From the NCBI GenBank assembly GCA_032251435.1, contig JAVVEH010000010.1:1-64000 (forward strand): a stretch of DNA of 64,000 bases. Direction: 5' to 3'. A program made the translations under genes and the position numbers. Numbering within the stretch: the first letter of the stretch is position 1; each line of letters opens with the position of its first letter. Origin of the DNA: JAVVEH01 sp032251435 (GTDB taxonomy: Bacteria; Verrucomicrobiota; Lentisphaeria; Oligosphaerales; MVZH01). The notes beneath the pieces were generated by a model that made no database searches, was not told where the DNA came from, and worked only from the letters and a program-made list of their open reading frames with translations. Below, piece by piece: positions 1 through 8,847 of the stretch.

Positions 1-68
1 AGCCGTCCACGATCATCCTGGCCGGTCTGGGGCTGATGGGCCTGACCTTCCGCCGCCGTCGGAAGTAG
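1..68 (+). CDS. C-terminal end of a PEP-CTERM sorted protein (partial)
   Basis: The reading frame entering from the left edge (codons start at base 3) ends PSTIILAGLGLMGLTFRRRRK and stops at 66-68. A proline-rich start, a single hydrophobic helix and an arginine-rich end make up the PEP-CTERM anchor, which an exosortase recognises and cleaves at the inner membrane in exopolysaccharide-producing Gram-negative bacteria. The two bases before the first visible proline are AG, which fits a preceding Glu codon and so a full PEP motif. Only the sorting tail is visible, so the function of the protein is unknown. A hairpin terminator follows 31 bases after the stop. Confidence 0.7.
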   Translation, partial: PSTIILAGLGLMGLTFRRRRK

Positions 69-99
69 ATCTCGCAAAGCGATAGTTACGTGAATGGAT

Positions 100-132
100 G
101 CCGGATCCTCTGCGGAGGGTCCGGCTTTTTTT
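100..132 (+). terminator. Rho-independent terminator after the PEP-CTERM gene
   Basis: GCCGGA and TCCGGC pair around a GC-rich inner stem and a small loop, followed directly by seven T. It lies 31 bases after the stop codon at 66-68. Confidence 0.8.
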
Positions 133-207
133 ACCGCTAAGACGCAAAGACCGCAAAGGCAGGAGCAGATATATTTATGCCTGAACGGATTACGATGTCA
201 CCCGGCA

Positions 208-1383
208 CTATTCCTGCCCGTCCAGCAAGGCCCCGATGCGGTCGGCGGCACCGGTCAAGTTTTCGACCATCACTCCGGGTCGGGGGCGGTAGGATTCCAA
301 GACCGGTGCAACCAGCACCAGACCGCGCAGTACCAATTCATCGACCAGATCGGCCACGCCATGCGCCAGCTTTGGGGCCATGCTTAGCTTGAATTCCACC
401 CCAACCCGCCGATTCCCGCGCTGGAGAATTAAATCGATCTCTTTGCCGCGGGCTGTGCGGTAGAAAAATGCCTCGCAACGCGGAAATCGCGCCAGTATCT
501 GCTCCATAGCAAATCCCTCCCACGACGCGCCGGCCACTGGATGGCCGAGAACCGCCGCATGCGAATCCAGTTCGAGCAGGGCATGAAGAAGACCGCTGTC
601 GCGGACATATACCTTTGGGGACCTTACAAGACGTTTTTTAAGATTGCCGGTAAATGGCGGTAGAACCCGAACCATGAATGTGGCTTCGAGAATGTCCAGC
701 CAGCGGCGCACGGTCGTGTGGCTGACATCAAGGGACTGCCCCAGACTGGAATAATTCACCACCTGCCCGCTATAGTGCGCCAGCATCGACCAGAATCGTC
801 GCATGGTGGTTGATGGCAAGTTAAAACCGAATTGTGCCAGGTCGCGTTCCAGATAGGTCTGTATGAATCCCTGGCGCCATAAATGGGAGGTCTCGTCGTC
901 GGGTGCCAGCAGGCTTTCAGGATAGCCTCCTCGTGTCCAAAGCGTAGTCTCGTCGACTGCTGGGCACACTTCGTCGGTCAGAAACGGTGTCAGCTCCTGA
1001 TAGACAATGCGCCCCGCTAGGGACTCGGAACTTTGCCGCAGCAGTTCGCGTGACGCAGACCCAAGTATAAGGTATCGCCCGGGACGCCGGTCCTCGTCCA
1101 CGAGCACACGGAGCAGGGGAAACAGTTCGGGTGCCCGTTGAATCTCGTCCAGGCAGACAAGACGGTCCGACTGTGCTCCGAGATAGTATTCGGCATCCTC
1201 CAGGCGGCGCTGATCCGAAGGCCGCTCCAGATCCAGCAGTATCGCATCGGCATGGGCTTCGAGCAGCTTTGCCGCCAGTGTCGACTTGCCGCACTGCCGC
1301 GGACCGATCAAGGCAACTACAGGAAAAGTCCGCAATGCCTGCAGCACCTTGTCTTCAAGAAGTCTCGTAATATATTGATGCAT
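208..1383 (-). CDS. AAA ATPase with DUF4143 C-terminal domain
   Basis: 391 aa. The N-terminal half is a P-loop AAA_14 domain with the Walker A motif GPRQCGKSTLA near residue 32 and the Walker B motif LVCLDEIQ near residue 85. The C-terminal half is DUF4143: a winged-helix-like part (GQSLDVSHTTVRRWLDILE) followed by a nuclease-fold-like end (RTARGKEIDLILQRGNRRVGVEFK), whose E-D...EFK pattern resembles PD-(D/E)XK enzymes. Family members are common orphan or mobile cargo genes of unknown role. The start at MHQYITR is chosen because the frame upstream runs through a promoter-like sequence (1412-1439) and a 12-bp tandem repeat. A second, only distantly similar DUF4143 protein lies at 58.6 kb. Confidence 0.85.
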   Translation of the reverse strand: MHQYITRLLEDKVLQALRTFPVVALIGPRQCGKSTLAAKLLEAHADAILLDLERPSDQRRLEDAEYYLGAQSDRLVCLDEIQRAPELFPLLRVLVDEDRRPGRYLILGSASRELLRQSSESLAGRIVYQELTPFLTDEVCPAVDETTLWTRGGYPESLLAPDDETSHLWRQGFIQTYLERDLAQFGFNLPSTTMRRFWSMLAHYSGQVVNYSSLGQSLDVSHTTVRRWLDILEATFMVRVLPPFTGNLKKRLVRSPKVYVRDSGLLHALLELDSHAAVLGHPVAGASWEGFAMEQILARFPRCEAFFYRTARGKEIDLILQRGNRRVGVEFKLSMAPKLAHGVADLVDELVLRGLVLVAPVLESYRPRPGVMVENLTGAADRIGALLDGQE

Positions 1384-1411
1384 AATGAATATAACCTGTT
1401 CAATTTGTAAC

Positions 1412-1439
1412 AATATATACGTGGATAATAGGATGTCAA
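1412..1439 (-). promoter_or_regulatory. sigma70-type promoter for the DUF4143 gene
   Basis: On the minus strand TTGACA (1434-1439) is followed after 16 bases by TATATT (1412-1417). The start codon at 1383 would then have a leader of roughly 20 bases, which supports that start over an in-frame ATG at 1446 that lies upstream of the promoter. Confidence 0.6.
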
Positions 1440-1881
1440 CTGCCATAAATCCACGATGGGACAAATAGACGGGGGACAAAAAATTTTGGATTTGGAATTG
1501 ACGCTTCGCTCCGGCTCTGCCTTCGACGGTCTCCAGAACTAAAATCCTGGATCGGTCTGAGCACGAATTTGGATTAAGTTCTGGATGAAGTTCTGGATTA
1601 AGTTCTGGATTAAGTTCTGGATTAAGTTCTGGATGAAGTTCTGGATTGCCAAGCAGGGCGAAGACGGATTCAGCTTTCGATTTTTGTGGTTTTTCCTGCC
1701 TTTTTGTGGCCATTCTTCTTATTTTTCTGCCCCTTCATCTTTTTGCCTCCCAGTTCTTCATTTTTCACTTGACTCTGCGTTCCGCGCCTTTGCGGGATTT
1801 CTCTTTTTTTTGGTGAGAGTCATGCTATGTTGAAAGCTTCGCGACATGCAACCATTCCATTCATTCTTTCGAAAAATACTC
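1440..1881. other. Intergenic stretch between the divergent DUF4143 and GH95 genes
   Basis: No gene is recognised here. The stretch holds a GC-rich segment (about 1500-1545) ending in gccttcgacggtctcc, which may be a worn copy of the dispersed palindromes seen elsewhere, then the 12-bp tandem repeat, then a T-rich segment (1680-1815). Open frames crossing it translate only the repeat (for example NPEL repeated on the minus strand) and are not credible. Confidence 0.5.
1571..1642. repeat. 12-bp tandem repeat, six copies
   Basis: Six head-to-tail copies of GGATTAAGTTCT. Copies 2 and 6 read GGATGAAGTTCT. The unit is a multiple of three, so it keeps frames open on both strands. Microsatellite-like; no known role. 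Confidence 0.9.
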
Positions 1882-4341
1882 ATGAACAATATTCTTTGGA
1901 CTGACACCCCTGTCCGTATTGACGACATCGAAAATCCAACCCCGTTTAACGAGCGGAATCTGTGGGAGAAATCCGTGTATCCGGTGGGAAACGGCCGGTT
2001 GGGGTGCACGCTGTTTGGGGAACCGAAACGCGAGCGGATCCAGTTTAATCAGGACTCCCTGTGGGTTGGGAATGAGCATAATACCGGGGCCTACCAGCCG
2101 TTTGGGGACGTGTATGTGGAGATGAGAGGTAAATACCCAAGTACCCAAAAACCCAAAGACCCAAGGAAATCCGAAATACCTAATTCCGGCCTGTCCGCCG
2201 AAGCCTTGCCGAAGACGGAAAGACCCAAAGACCCAAGGAAATCCGAAATACCTAATTCCGGCCTGTCCGGCGAAGCCGTGGCGAAGGAGGAAACCTTGAA
2301 CCGTGGCGGACATTCGGACTACAGAGACTATCGGCGGGAGCTGGATCTTGACCGGGCGGTGCAGACGGTTCGGTACGCATCTGGAGGCGTGGCCTTCAAA
2401 CGAACGTGTTTCGCCAGCTATCCGGCCCAGGTGATTGTCATGCGGTTTACGGCCAACCAGCCCGGGGCCTATTCCGGGCGGATGTTTTTAGGAAACAGCC
2501 ATGATATTCCAACCACCGCCGAAGATAATTGCCTGGTGATGCGCGGCGATACCGGGTGCCTTTATTTCTGGCGGAAAATTCTCGCCGAACCCCAACGCTT
2601 GATCGCCGATCGGGAGTATGCCTCCCCCCGAAATATCGATCTGGATTTTGAAGCCCGGGTTCGGGTGCTGCACGACGGGGGCACGTGTACGGTGGAAGGC
2701 AATGCCCTGGTGTTTGAAAACTGCGACAGCCTGACCCTGATTCTGGCGGCGGAAACCAACTACATTGCCGACCGCGCTAAAGGCTGGCGGGAAGGCAGTC
2801 CGGCGGAAAAAGTAGCCGCCCTCATTGACGCGGCGGCGCGACGGTCATTTGATGATCTCCTGCAGGAACATGTGGACGACTACCAACGCGTTTTCAATCG
2901 GCTGAGCCTGGACTTGGGAAGCGTGGCGGCGGGGGTGTCCAAGCTTTCCACCCCTGAACGGCTCAAACTATACCAGGAGCGGGTGGCCGCCGGGGACCAG
3001 CCGGAAGACACGGGTCTGGAGGTTCTTTTGTACCAATACGCCCGCTATCTGATGATCAGCGGCTCACGTCCGGGACACGGTGCGCTGCCCACGAACCTTC
3101 AGGGCATCTGGTGTATCGCCCGCCATCCGTCCTGGCGGTGCGATTTCCATACCGACATCAATATCCAAATGAATTACTGGTTCACCAACGCGTCCAACCT
3201 GGCGGACTGTTTTGAACCCCTGGCGCAGTGGATCGACTCCATCCGCGAGGTCCGCAAGGAGGAAACCCGCACGGTGCTGGGCGTGGAAAGAGGCTGGCTC
3301 ACCCGTTCGGAAAATGGCATCTTCGGCGGCTCCACCTGGCATTTCCAGAAAGGGGATTCCGCCTGGCTGTGCCAGAACCTGTGGGATCATTATACCTTTA
3401 CAAAAGATCAAGACTATCTGTCCCGGTATGCCTATCCGGTCATGAAGGAGATCTGTGAGTTTTGGATAGATCATCTGAAAGAACTGCCCGATCCTTCGGC
3501 AGGCTCGGGACAGGCGGTCCTGGTGGCGCCGGATGGCCGTTCCCCTGAGCATGGGCCGGTCGGCGTGGACGGGGTGACTTACGATCAAGTGCTCTGCTGG
3601 GATCTGTTCACCAACACAATCGCCGCCAGCGAAACGCTTGGCGTTGACCCCGAACTCCGCCAGGAACTGGTTGAAAAGCGGGATCGCTTGCTGACACCGC
3701 GGATTGGCCGCTGGGGGCAATTACAGGAATGGATGGAGGATATCGACGATCCGGAAGACGATCATCGCCACATCAATCACCTGATCTGCGTCTATCCCGG
3801 GCGTCAGGTGACTCCCGCGGAAACCCCCGAGCTGGCCGCCGCCGCCAAGACGAGTCTGGTGGCCCGCCGCGATCACGGGCAAGGCCACCCGGGCTGGAGC
3901 CGGGTGTGGAAAGCCTGCATGTTCGCCCGGCTCATGGATGGGGACGGGGCGTATCAGGAACTGGTCACCACACTAGGCACGCACATCTACGGGAATCTCT
4001 GGGCGGTCCACCCGCCCTTTCAAATTGACGCCAACTTTGGCTATGCCGCCGCGGTCAATGAAATGCTGGCGCAGAGCCACGGGCAAGTGGCGAGTGGACA
4101 CCCTGTGATTGACTTGTTGCCCGCGCTGCCCGCGGCTTGGCCGGATGGTCAGGTGACAGGATTGCGCGTCCGGGGGAACTGCGAAGTGAATATCGCCTGG
4201 AAAAACGGCAAGCTGGTTCAGGCGACATTGCGCAACCTGGGCAATGAGCCGATAGAGATGACGGTTCGGTATGGAGATTTGACTCGAACAGTCATTGTGG
4301 CTCCGGGACAGGTGTGTGCAGTAGATGCCGGGCTGCGCTAA
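1882..4341 (+). CDS. Alpha-L-fucosidase, glycoside hydrolase family 95
   Basis: 819 aa from MNNILWTDTPV; an in-frame ATG at 1846 is possible, and neither has a strong ribosome site. GH95 enzymes release alpha-1,2-linked (sometimes 1,3-linked) L-fucose or L-galactose by inversion. Family landmarks are seen in order: an N-terminal region with YPVGNGRLG, then the (alpha/alpha)6 barrel with LPTNLQGIW, NIQMNYW, the SPEH segment carrying the expected general acid, GHPGWSRVWK and FQIDANFGY, then a C-terminal beta domain. No signal peptide is visible, so it probably acts inside the cell on imported oligosaccharides, with the GH29 enzyme downstream. Oddly, the N-terminal domain carries a 48-residue in-frame insert made of two copies of a 72-bp repeat (2151-2294), and a DPSAGSGQA segment (from about 3487) looks like another inserted repeat. 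Confidence 0.92.
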   Translation: MNNILWTDTPVRIDDIENPTPFNERNLWEKSVYPVGNGRLGCTLFGEPKRERIQFNQDSLWVGNEHNTGAYQPFGDVYVEMRGKYPSTQKPKDPRKSEIPNSGLSAEALPKTERPKDPRKSEIPNSGLSGEAVAKEETLNRGGHSDYRDYRRELDLDRAVQTVRYASGGVAFKRTCFASYPAQVIVMRFTANQPGAYSGRMFLGNSHDIPTTAEDNCLVMRGDTGCLYFWRKILAEPQRLIADREYASPRNIDLDFEARVRVLHDGGTCTVEGNALVFENCDSLTLILAAETNYIADRAKGWREGSPAEKVAALIDAAARRSFDDLLQEHVDDYQRVFNRLSLDLGSVAAGVSKLSTPERLKLYQERVAAGDQPEDTGLEVLLYQYARYLMISGSRPGHGALPTNLQGIWCIARHPSWRCDFHTDINIQMNYWFTNASNLADCFEPLAQWIDSIREVRKEETRTVLGVERGWLTRSENGIFGGSTWHFQKGDSAWLCQNLWDHYTFTKDQDYLSRYAYPVMKEICEFWIDHLKELPDPSAGSGQAVLVAPDGRSPEHGPVGVDGVTYDQVLCWDLFTNTIAASETLGVDPELRQELVEKRDRLLTPRIGRWGQLQEWMEDIDDPEDDHRHINHLICVYPGRQVTPAETPELAAAAKTSLVARRDHGQGHPGWSRVWKACMFARLMDGDGAYQELVTTLGTHIYGNLWAVHPPFQIDANFGYAAAVNEMLAQSHGQVASGHPVIDLLPALPAAWPDGQVTGLRVRGNCEVNIAWKNGKLVQATLRNLGNEPIEMTVRYGDLTRTVIVAPGQVCAVDAGLR
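2151..2294 (+). repeat. In-frame 72-bp tandem repeat with palindromic core inside GH95
   Basis: Two adjacent copies, 2151-2222 and 2223-2294, each adding 24 residues beginning PKDPRKSEIPNSGLS. Each ends in an imperfect palindrome of the form cctgtccgNcgaagccNtgNcgaagNcgg. The reverse complement of the elements near 45.94 and 48.43 kb matches this closely, so it looks like a dispersed repeat that entered a coding region and duplicated. Confidence 0.8.
3491..3515 (+). repeat. Second palindromic element in GH95 (PSAGSGQA-coding)
   Basis: ccttcggcaggctcgggaca and its following gg form an imperfect palindrome, translated as PSAGSGQA between ordinary GH95 sequence. Similar PS(T/A)GSGQA insertions are familiar from other uncultured-bacterium genomes; that comparison is from memory. 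Confidence 0.5.
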
Positions 4342-4813
4342 AGCCGTAAAATAGGACATGTTTATTTTTAAGCGTTCATCAGCGAGAAAATTGCGGATTC
4401 CGCAGGTCGGATAAACCAATACGGGTTAGTAGCCGGACACGTTTTGGAGCGCGTTCGTCCCGGATGCACCTGCCCGCATTGCTTGAGCTTGCGCTCCAGC
4501 TGCAAGCGACCCGCCTGTAGCGCTTGCAGTTTGCACGACTTCACCAAACAATGCGGACAGGTGTAGGTGGGTCCGTGTTAGTTGGCAGGGTAGCGTCCGG
4601 TTGGTTGAATGACATTGATTGGCCAGTTGACCGAAGCGTATCGACCATTAGAAGGCACTAGTTGGGCGGAACGGATGATTTCGAGACGAAATCGGTCCAG
4701 TTTTTTTACAGCCGGTATCCCCGGTTGATTCAGATAAATCACATACCAAACACATTCACCGGACTTCCTATCGTCAGTCGGTGATTTTACGGGTATTAAT
4801 AGGGGAAATTATT
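4342..4813. other. Intergenic stretch between the two fucosidase genes
   Basis: About 470 bases without a credible gene. It contains a nested inverted repeat (4467-4563). One frame through it reads a short Cys-rich segment (CPHC..C..PACSAC), which could be chance or a decayed zinc-ribbon fragment. The ribosome site for the GH29 gene (AGGGGA at 4801-4806) closes the stretch. Confidence 0.5.
4467..4563. repeat. Nested inverted repeat upstream of GH29
   Basis: Outer arms CACCTGCCCGCATTG (4467-4481) and CAATGCGGACAGGTG (4549-4563) are complementary with one mismatch. Inner arms CTGCAAGCG (4500-4508) and CGCTTGCAG (4521-4529) are perfectly complementary. Together they can form a two-tier hairpin in RNA or a cruciform in DNA. 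There is no T-run after it, so it is not a standard terminator. Confidence 0.65.
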
Positions 4814-6085
4814 ATGGCGGATACACAGTGGTTCACTGATGATCGGTTTGGTATGTTTGTCCACTGGGGACTTTATAGCGGCCCGGGGGGCGTTTGGAAG
4901 GGGAAAAAGATTCGCCGGAACTATTCGGAATGGCTGCAGGCTTCCGAAGGAATTCCCCGGGCTGAATACCGAAAATTGGCGGCGGATTTCAATCCCACGG
5001 CGTTCGATGCCGACACATGGATCCGCGAGGCCAAAAATGCCGGGATGCGGTATTTTTTGATCACCGCCAAACATCATGACGGGTTTTGTCTGTGGCCGAC
5101 CCGCTTCTCCGACTACAATGTGATGGACGCCACACCCTTCAAGCGGGATATTCTCGGGGAATTGGCGGCCGCCTGCCAAAAATATGAGATAAAACTTGGC
5201 TTTTATTATTCTCATTGGATGGACTGGGACGGGAGCGGGGGAGATGTCTGGTATGCTGAAGACGCGACGGGCGCGGGGCGGGAATACCAGCATCCGACAC
5301 AGGCGGAATTTGAATCCTACTGGCAGGGCAAATGCCTGCCGCAAGTCCGGGAACTCATTGAAAACTACGACCCGAAATTTCTCTGGTTTGACAGTTGGGG
5401 GAAAGACTCCAGTACGTATATGACCCCCGAACGTCAGGATGAGCTGATTGGATTGATTCGCGCCAGCAGTGACAGGTGCCTGGTGAACAGCCGCATTAAT
5501 TTTGAAGCTCCGTCGGATCAGTGTGACTATCTGTCCATGATGGATAACTGCTTTCCCGATACGACATTCGACAAACCGTGGGAGACTTCGGGAACATTAA
5601 ATCACTCCTGGGGCTATCATCAGCTCGACTTCGCTTGGCAGTCAACTGAGCAGTTGCTCAAATACCTCATCGGCAACGCCTCACTGGGAGGAAACTATCA
5701 GCTGAATGTGGGGCCGATGCCAGACGGAAACTTTGAACCGGCGGCAGTCAGACGCCTGCGTGAAATCGGTTGCTGGCTGGAAGTCAACGGTGAATCGATC
5801 CATGGCGCCTCGGCCAGCCCGCTGGGGCCAATGCCGTTCGGGAAAATCACCTTCCGGGAAGAGCGGGGCCGGGTCATGTACTATCTTCACCTTTGGGACT
5901 TCACCCCCGGAACAGCCATTTTTGTCGATGGGATCAAAGAACCCATTCGTGAAGCGATTGTGCTGGAGAGCGGTCAGCCGGTGACCACACAAGCCGCGGA
6001 CAACGGCATTTACCTGTCCGTGCCCGGGGAGCTCGCCGGGCTCAGTCTGCCAGTGGTCAAGCTGGTTGGTGAAAAAAACCGTTGA
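4814..6085 (+). CDS. Alpha-L-fucosidase, glycoside hydrolase family 29
   Basis: 423 aa. The start at MADTQWFTDDRFG is set by AGGGGA seven bases upstream. GH29 enzymes are retaining exo-fucosidases with a (beta/alpha)8 barrel. Landmarks are DRFGMFVHWGLYS near the N-terminus, AKHHDGFCLW near residue 92, and KFLWFDSWG, where the Asp after WF is the expected nucleophile. LGGNYQLNVGPMPDG closes the barrel, and a short beta domain follows. No signal peptide is visible, so cytoplasmic action is likely. It lies on the same strand as the GH95 gene but 470 bases away, so the two may be transcribed separately. Together they point to use of fucosylated or fucan-type polysaccharide. Confidence 0.93.
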   Translation: MADTQWFTDDRFGMFVHWGLYSGPGGVWKGKKIRRNYSEWLQASEGIPRAEYRKLAADFNPTAFDADTWIREAKNAGMRYFLITAKHHDGFCLWPTRFSDYNVMDATPFKRDILGELAAACQKYEIKLGFYYSHWMDWDGSGGDVWYAEDATGAGREYQHPTQAEFESYWQGKCLPQVRELIENYDPKFLWFDSWGKDSSTYMTPERQDELIGLIRASSDRCLVNSRINFEAPSDQCDYLSMMDNCFPDTTFDKPWETSGTLNHSWGYHQLDFAWQSTEQLLKYLIGNASLGGNYQLNVGPMPDGNFEPAAVRRLREIGCWLEVNGESIHGASASPLGPMPFGKITFREERGRVMYYLHLWDFTPGTAIFVDGIKEPIREAIVLESGQPVTTQAADNGIYLSVPGELAGLSLPVVKLVGEKNR

Positions 6086-6104
6086 GTTTTGGCGATTGAA
6101 GCGC

Positions 6105-6143
6105 GGGACAAGACAATCACGATTGCCGTCAGACGTTTGTCCC
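6105..6143 (+). terminator. Possible hairpin after the GH29 gene
   Basis: CGGGACAA and TTGTCCCG form a perfect 8-bp inverted repeat (core arms 6105-6111 and 6137-6143) 19 bases after the GH29 stop. No T-run follows, so it may be a transcript-end stabiliser rather than an intrinsic terminator. Confidence 0.35.
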
Positions 6144-6351
6144 GTGACTCATGAAGGGAGTCTTGCAGGGGGGGCACGGGTCTCGCCTGACATACCGAGG
6201 ATTCCACCATTTCTGGGACAGCCCCCACTGTTATTGTGGCCGCTCATTGTTGAGCGCCGCCCGCGGCCGCATCAATGCCCCCGAAACGGGGAGAGGAAGT
6301 CTTTCCTGGACGGCTCTGTTGAAAGCGGTTGGAAGCTGAAGCCTCGAATGG

Positions 6352-7395
6352 TTAATCGGCGCCTTTCCCCGGGCGCATTTTTTGATGTCCCCGCTGCTTC
6401 GCCACCGACCGCAGATTGACGACATGGTCTGTCTCGTCAATAATTTCAGTTCCCAAAAGATTTTCCACAATGTCCTCCAGCGAGATGATGCCTTCAACGC
6501 CGCCGTATTCATCCACGACCTGGGCGATATGATCATCATTGGCGAGCAGGGATTCAAAAGCGGAAAGCAGGGAAACCAGTTCGGGAATGCAGCGAAGCTT
6601 CCGCTTGATGTCTTTTAGTTTCACCTCTCCTTTCCCCTGGGCGTGATAGGAAAAAATCTCCTGTTTGAGCACAAAGCCGGTGGTTTCATCCATATGTTCC
6701 CGGTATACTGGAATTCTTGAATAGGGGATGGCGGGAAACCGCTTGATCACATCGCTGACACAGGTGTCTTCCGGCAGGGCGAAAACCACGGTGCGGGGTG
6801 TCATCGCCTGTTCCACTTTGGTTGTCCGCAGGCGGAGAAGATTGCTGAGGATCCGGTATTCGCTGACGTTTAGATCGCCATAATCAGCGCCGACTTTCGC
6901 CATGGCGCCCAGTTCCGCCCGGCTGAAAATGCCCTGGCTCTTTCCCCGGGCGATTGTTCGAGTCAGGTACTCCGTTCCCGCCACCGCCGGGCGCAGCAGC
7001 CAAGTCAGGGCCTGGGCGGCGACAGCCACAGGACAAGCCAGTTCCCGCCAATGGAGGGAGCCGAGTGTTTTGGGAATGATTTCGCTGCAGATGAGAATGA
7101 GAAACGTCAGAATCCCAGAGACAATTCCGACGCTGCGGCTGCCGAAGATATGGGCGGCCTGGGCTCCGATCAACGCGGCGCCGGCCGTGTTGGCGACCGT
7201 GTTTAAGGTCAGGATGGCTGACAGCGGGCGGTTGATGTTGGCCTTCAGGCGGGAAAGGGCGCGGGCGCCTTTCCTGCCGTCATGCTCCGCGTGCGCGACA
7301 AAAGCGGGAGTCACGCTTAAAAGAACGGCTTCGCAGATCGAACAGAAAAAAGAAATCCCCAAAGCCAGACAGATGTAGACAAATAAAAGTGTCAC
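6352..7395 (-). CDS. CNNM transmembrane plus CBS-pair protein (CorC/HlyC family)
   Basis: 347 aa. The first ~190 residues are a DUF21/CNNM membrane domain with hydrophobic helices near residues 3-25, 60-85 and 90-110 and the motif EIIPKTLG, which lies in the ion path of the family. Two CBS motifs follow (MTPRTVVFALPEDTCVSDVIK; IAQVVDEYGGVEGIISLEDIVENLLG). These normally bind adenine nucleotides and gate transport. Members act in Mg2+ or Na+ efflux or homeostasis at the inner membrane. The C-terminal CorC_HlyC domain found in many relatives is absent; the protein ends soon after the CBS pair with a basic tail. It is convergent with the GH29 gene. Confidence 0.88.
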   Translation of the reverse strand: MTLLFVYICLALGISFFCSICEAVLLSVTPAFVAHAEHDGRKGARALSRLKANINRPLSAILTLNTVANTAGAALIGAQAAHIFGSRSVGIVSGILTFLILICSEIIPKTLGSLHWRELACPVAVAAQALTWLLRPAVAGTEYLTRTIARGKSQGIFSRAELGAMAKVGADYGDLNVSEYRILSNLLRLRTTKVEQAMTPRTVVFALPEDTCVSDVIKRFPAIPYSRIPVYREHMDETTGFVLKQEIFSYHAQGKGEVKLKDIKRKLRCIPELVSLLSAFESLLANDDHIAQVVDEYGGVEGIISLEDIVENLLGTEIIDETDHVVNLRSVAKQRGHQKMRPGKGAD

Positions 7396-7532
7396 GATGA
7401 ACGCGGTCTCCGCCGCTGATTGAAAAGGCTGAAACAGAAACTGGAACTATAGCGCCGGGTTTGGTTCCCGCAATGGCGGTCGGCGCCTCCGCAGTAATCG
7501 GTTAGTGACTGGGGGCGCGGCGATCCTCTATT

Positions 7533-7640
7533 TCAATATCCAACAGCCAACACGGAATATCCAATAATCAAGGGAAATCTTCGGTCGCGGCGGATGCCGC
7601 CCTAACTTGGACATTGGGAGTTCCGTGTTCGATATTGGAT
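7533..7640. repeat. Long imperfect inverted repeat downstream of the GH63-like gene
   Basis: Left arm about 7533-7569 (caatatccaac...cacggaatatccaat) and right arm about 7606-7639 (attgggagttccgtg...gatattgg) are partly complementary. It lies just past the stop of the minus-strand gene at 7660 and may stabilise or end its transcript. Its sequence style resembles dispersed hairpins of uncultured bacteria. Confidence 0.6.
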
Positions 7641-7659
7641 AGTCATCTTTCATCAGTAT

Positions 7660-8847
7660 TCATAAAACGTTTGACAGAATCCGGTGCGGGGACGCCCGGC
7701 CCGCGCCCAGCCGATCCACAAAATCAATAAAGACGCACATGGCCGGGGAATAATCTTTGGTTTTGCTCTCGGTGAACACCCCGGTCCAAGGATCAATCTG
7801 CTGCATGAAATGGGGGCAGGCCATGATGGCTTTCACCCATTGGGTCATGAGATGCTGGTGATCCGCGGACTTGCTGTAGTGATCAAACCAGCGCGGGGTC
7901 CGCAGGGCGGTCAGCGCCTGGGACGCGCCGCCCCAGGAGTTGATGGGGATCGGTTTGACAAAGGCGGGATCATCGGCGGCGATCGAGGGCAGCGGGTAGG
8001 GTGTCCAGAAGGCTTCGGTATTTTTGATATGGCGTTCATATATGCGGTCGAACAGGGCCTGGTCGACCACATGTTCGCTGAACACCCGGGTCAACACATC
8101 CCCGCGCACGCGGACAAAGTTGCCATCGGCGTCGACATCGTAGAAGCATTCATCGTCCGGGTCATAGCAATAGGTGATGATGAGCTGGCGGATGGTCTCC
8201 GCCTTTTCTTGCCACATGGCCGCTTCATCAGATTTACCTAGACATTCAGCCATATTCGCCAGCGCCATCCGCCCGCCATAGACCGACGCCGACAGATCCG
8301 GCGCCAGATAAGGCAACTTACCCGCATCCGGGCACTTAGCCGCGTCATCGTCCGGGCATTCCCAGGGAAGCCCGGCGTGCCGTGGACTGCCGTCGTGACC
8401 GCTGTCGTATTGACAGAACAGTTCGCACAGTCCGGTTCCGCGGGTGTTCCGGTTTTGGACCAGCCATCCATCCCAGCGGGCGCAGGCGTCATAGGCTCGG
8501 GCGAGAAAGGCTTCATCGCCGATCAAGTCGGCGGTTTCCAGGGCGGTGGCGGCAATGGGCACCACCATCTGGATCGAGTGGCGCCCGATCTTTGTGTTGG
8601 ACACCCAGCAGGGCAGATACCCGTCTTCCCGCTGGTGGTGGAAAAATATCTCATGGCTGGATTTAGCGACCGCCGGAACGTGCTTGCCGTACACCAGTGA
8701 TTCCAACGGAGCGCATTCAAGCCAGACCCCCTGATAACAGCCGCCTTCGAAAAGAACGGGCTGGTCGTAGCCCGTCACCGTCTTGCAGTTGGCCGCCAGG
8801 CCGGCCAACGCTTCGTCATATCGTTTTTTGATTGATTCGGAATTCAC
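7660..8847 (-). CDS. GH63-like (alpha/alpha)6 glycoside hydrolase
   Basis: About 395 aa if translation begins at the GTG at 8845-8847 (VNSESIKKRYDEAL). The frame remains open to 9030, but that part overlaps repeat-like sequence and is not family-like. The protein resembles the MGH1/GH63 group: alternating helices with EGGCYQGVWLECAPLESLVYG, the QMVVPIAATALETADL segment, SVYGGRMALANMAECLG, a WTPYPLPSIAADDP turn and PINSWGGASQALTALR. Relatives hydrolyse alpha-glycosides such as mannosylglycerate, glucosylglycerate or processed glycans; the substrate cannot be read from sequence. No signal peptide is visible. It is downstream of the URO-D family gene on the same strand with a 210-base gap. The start is uncertain. 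Confidence 0.75.
   Translation of the reverse strand: MNSESIKKRYDEALAGLAANCKTVTGYDQPVLFEGGCYQGVWLECAPLESLVYGKHVPAVAKSSHEIFFHHQREDGYLPCWVSNTKIGRHSIQMVVPIAATALETADLIGDEAFLARAYDACARWDGWLVQNRNTRGTGLCELFCQYDSGHDGSPRHAGLPWECPDDDAAKCPDAGKLPYLAPDLSASVYGGRMALANMAECLGKSDEAAMWQEKAETIRQLIITYCYDPDDECFYDVDADGNFVRVRGDVLTRVFSEHVVDQALFDRIYERHIKNTEAFWTPYPLPSIAADDPAFVKPIPINSWGGASQALTALRTPRWFDHYSKSADHQHLMTQWVKAIMACPHFMQQIDPWTGVFTESKTKDYSPAMCVFIDFVDRLGAGRASPHRILSNVL

Noticed and set aside
1571..1713. N-terminal NPEL-repeat extension of the DUF4143 protein
   Set aside because: It is translation of the 12-bp tandem repeat, lies upstream of the predicted promoter, and is absent from the family.
4342..4813. Integron attC site or transposase remnant in the inverted repeat
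   Set aside because: The terminal core sites do not match attC consensus and the Cys-rich frame is too short to identify.
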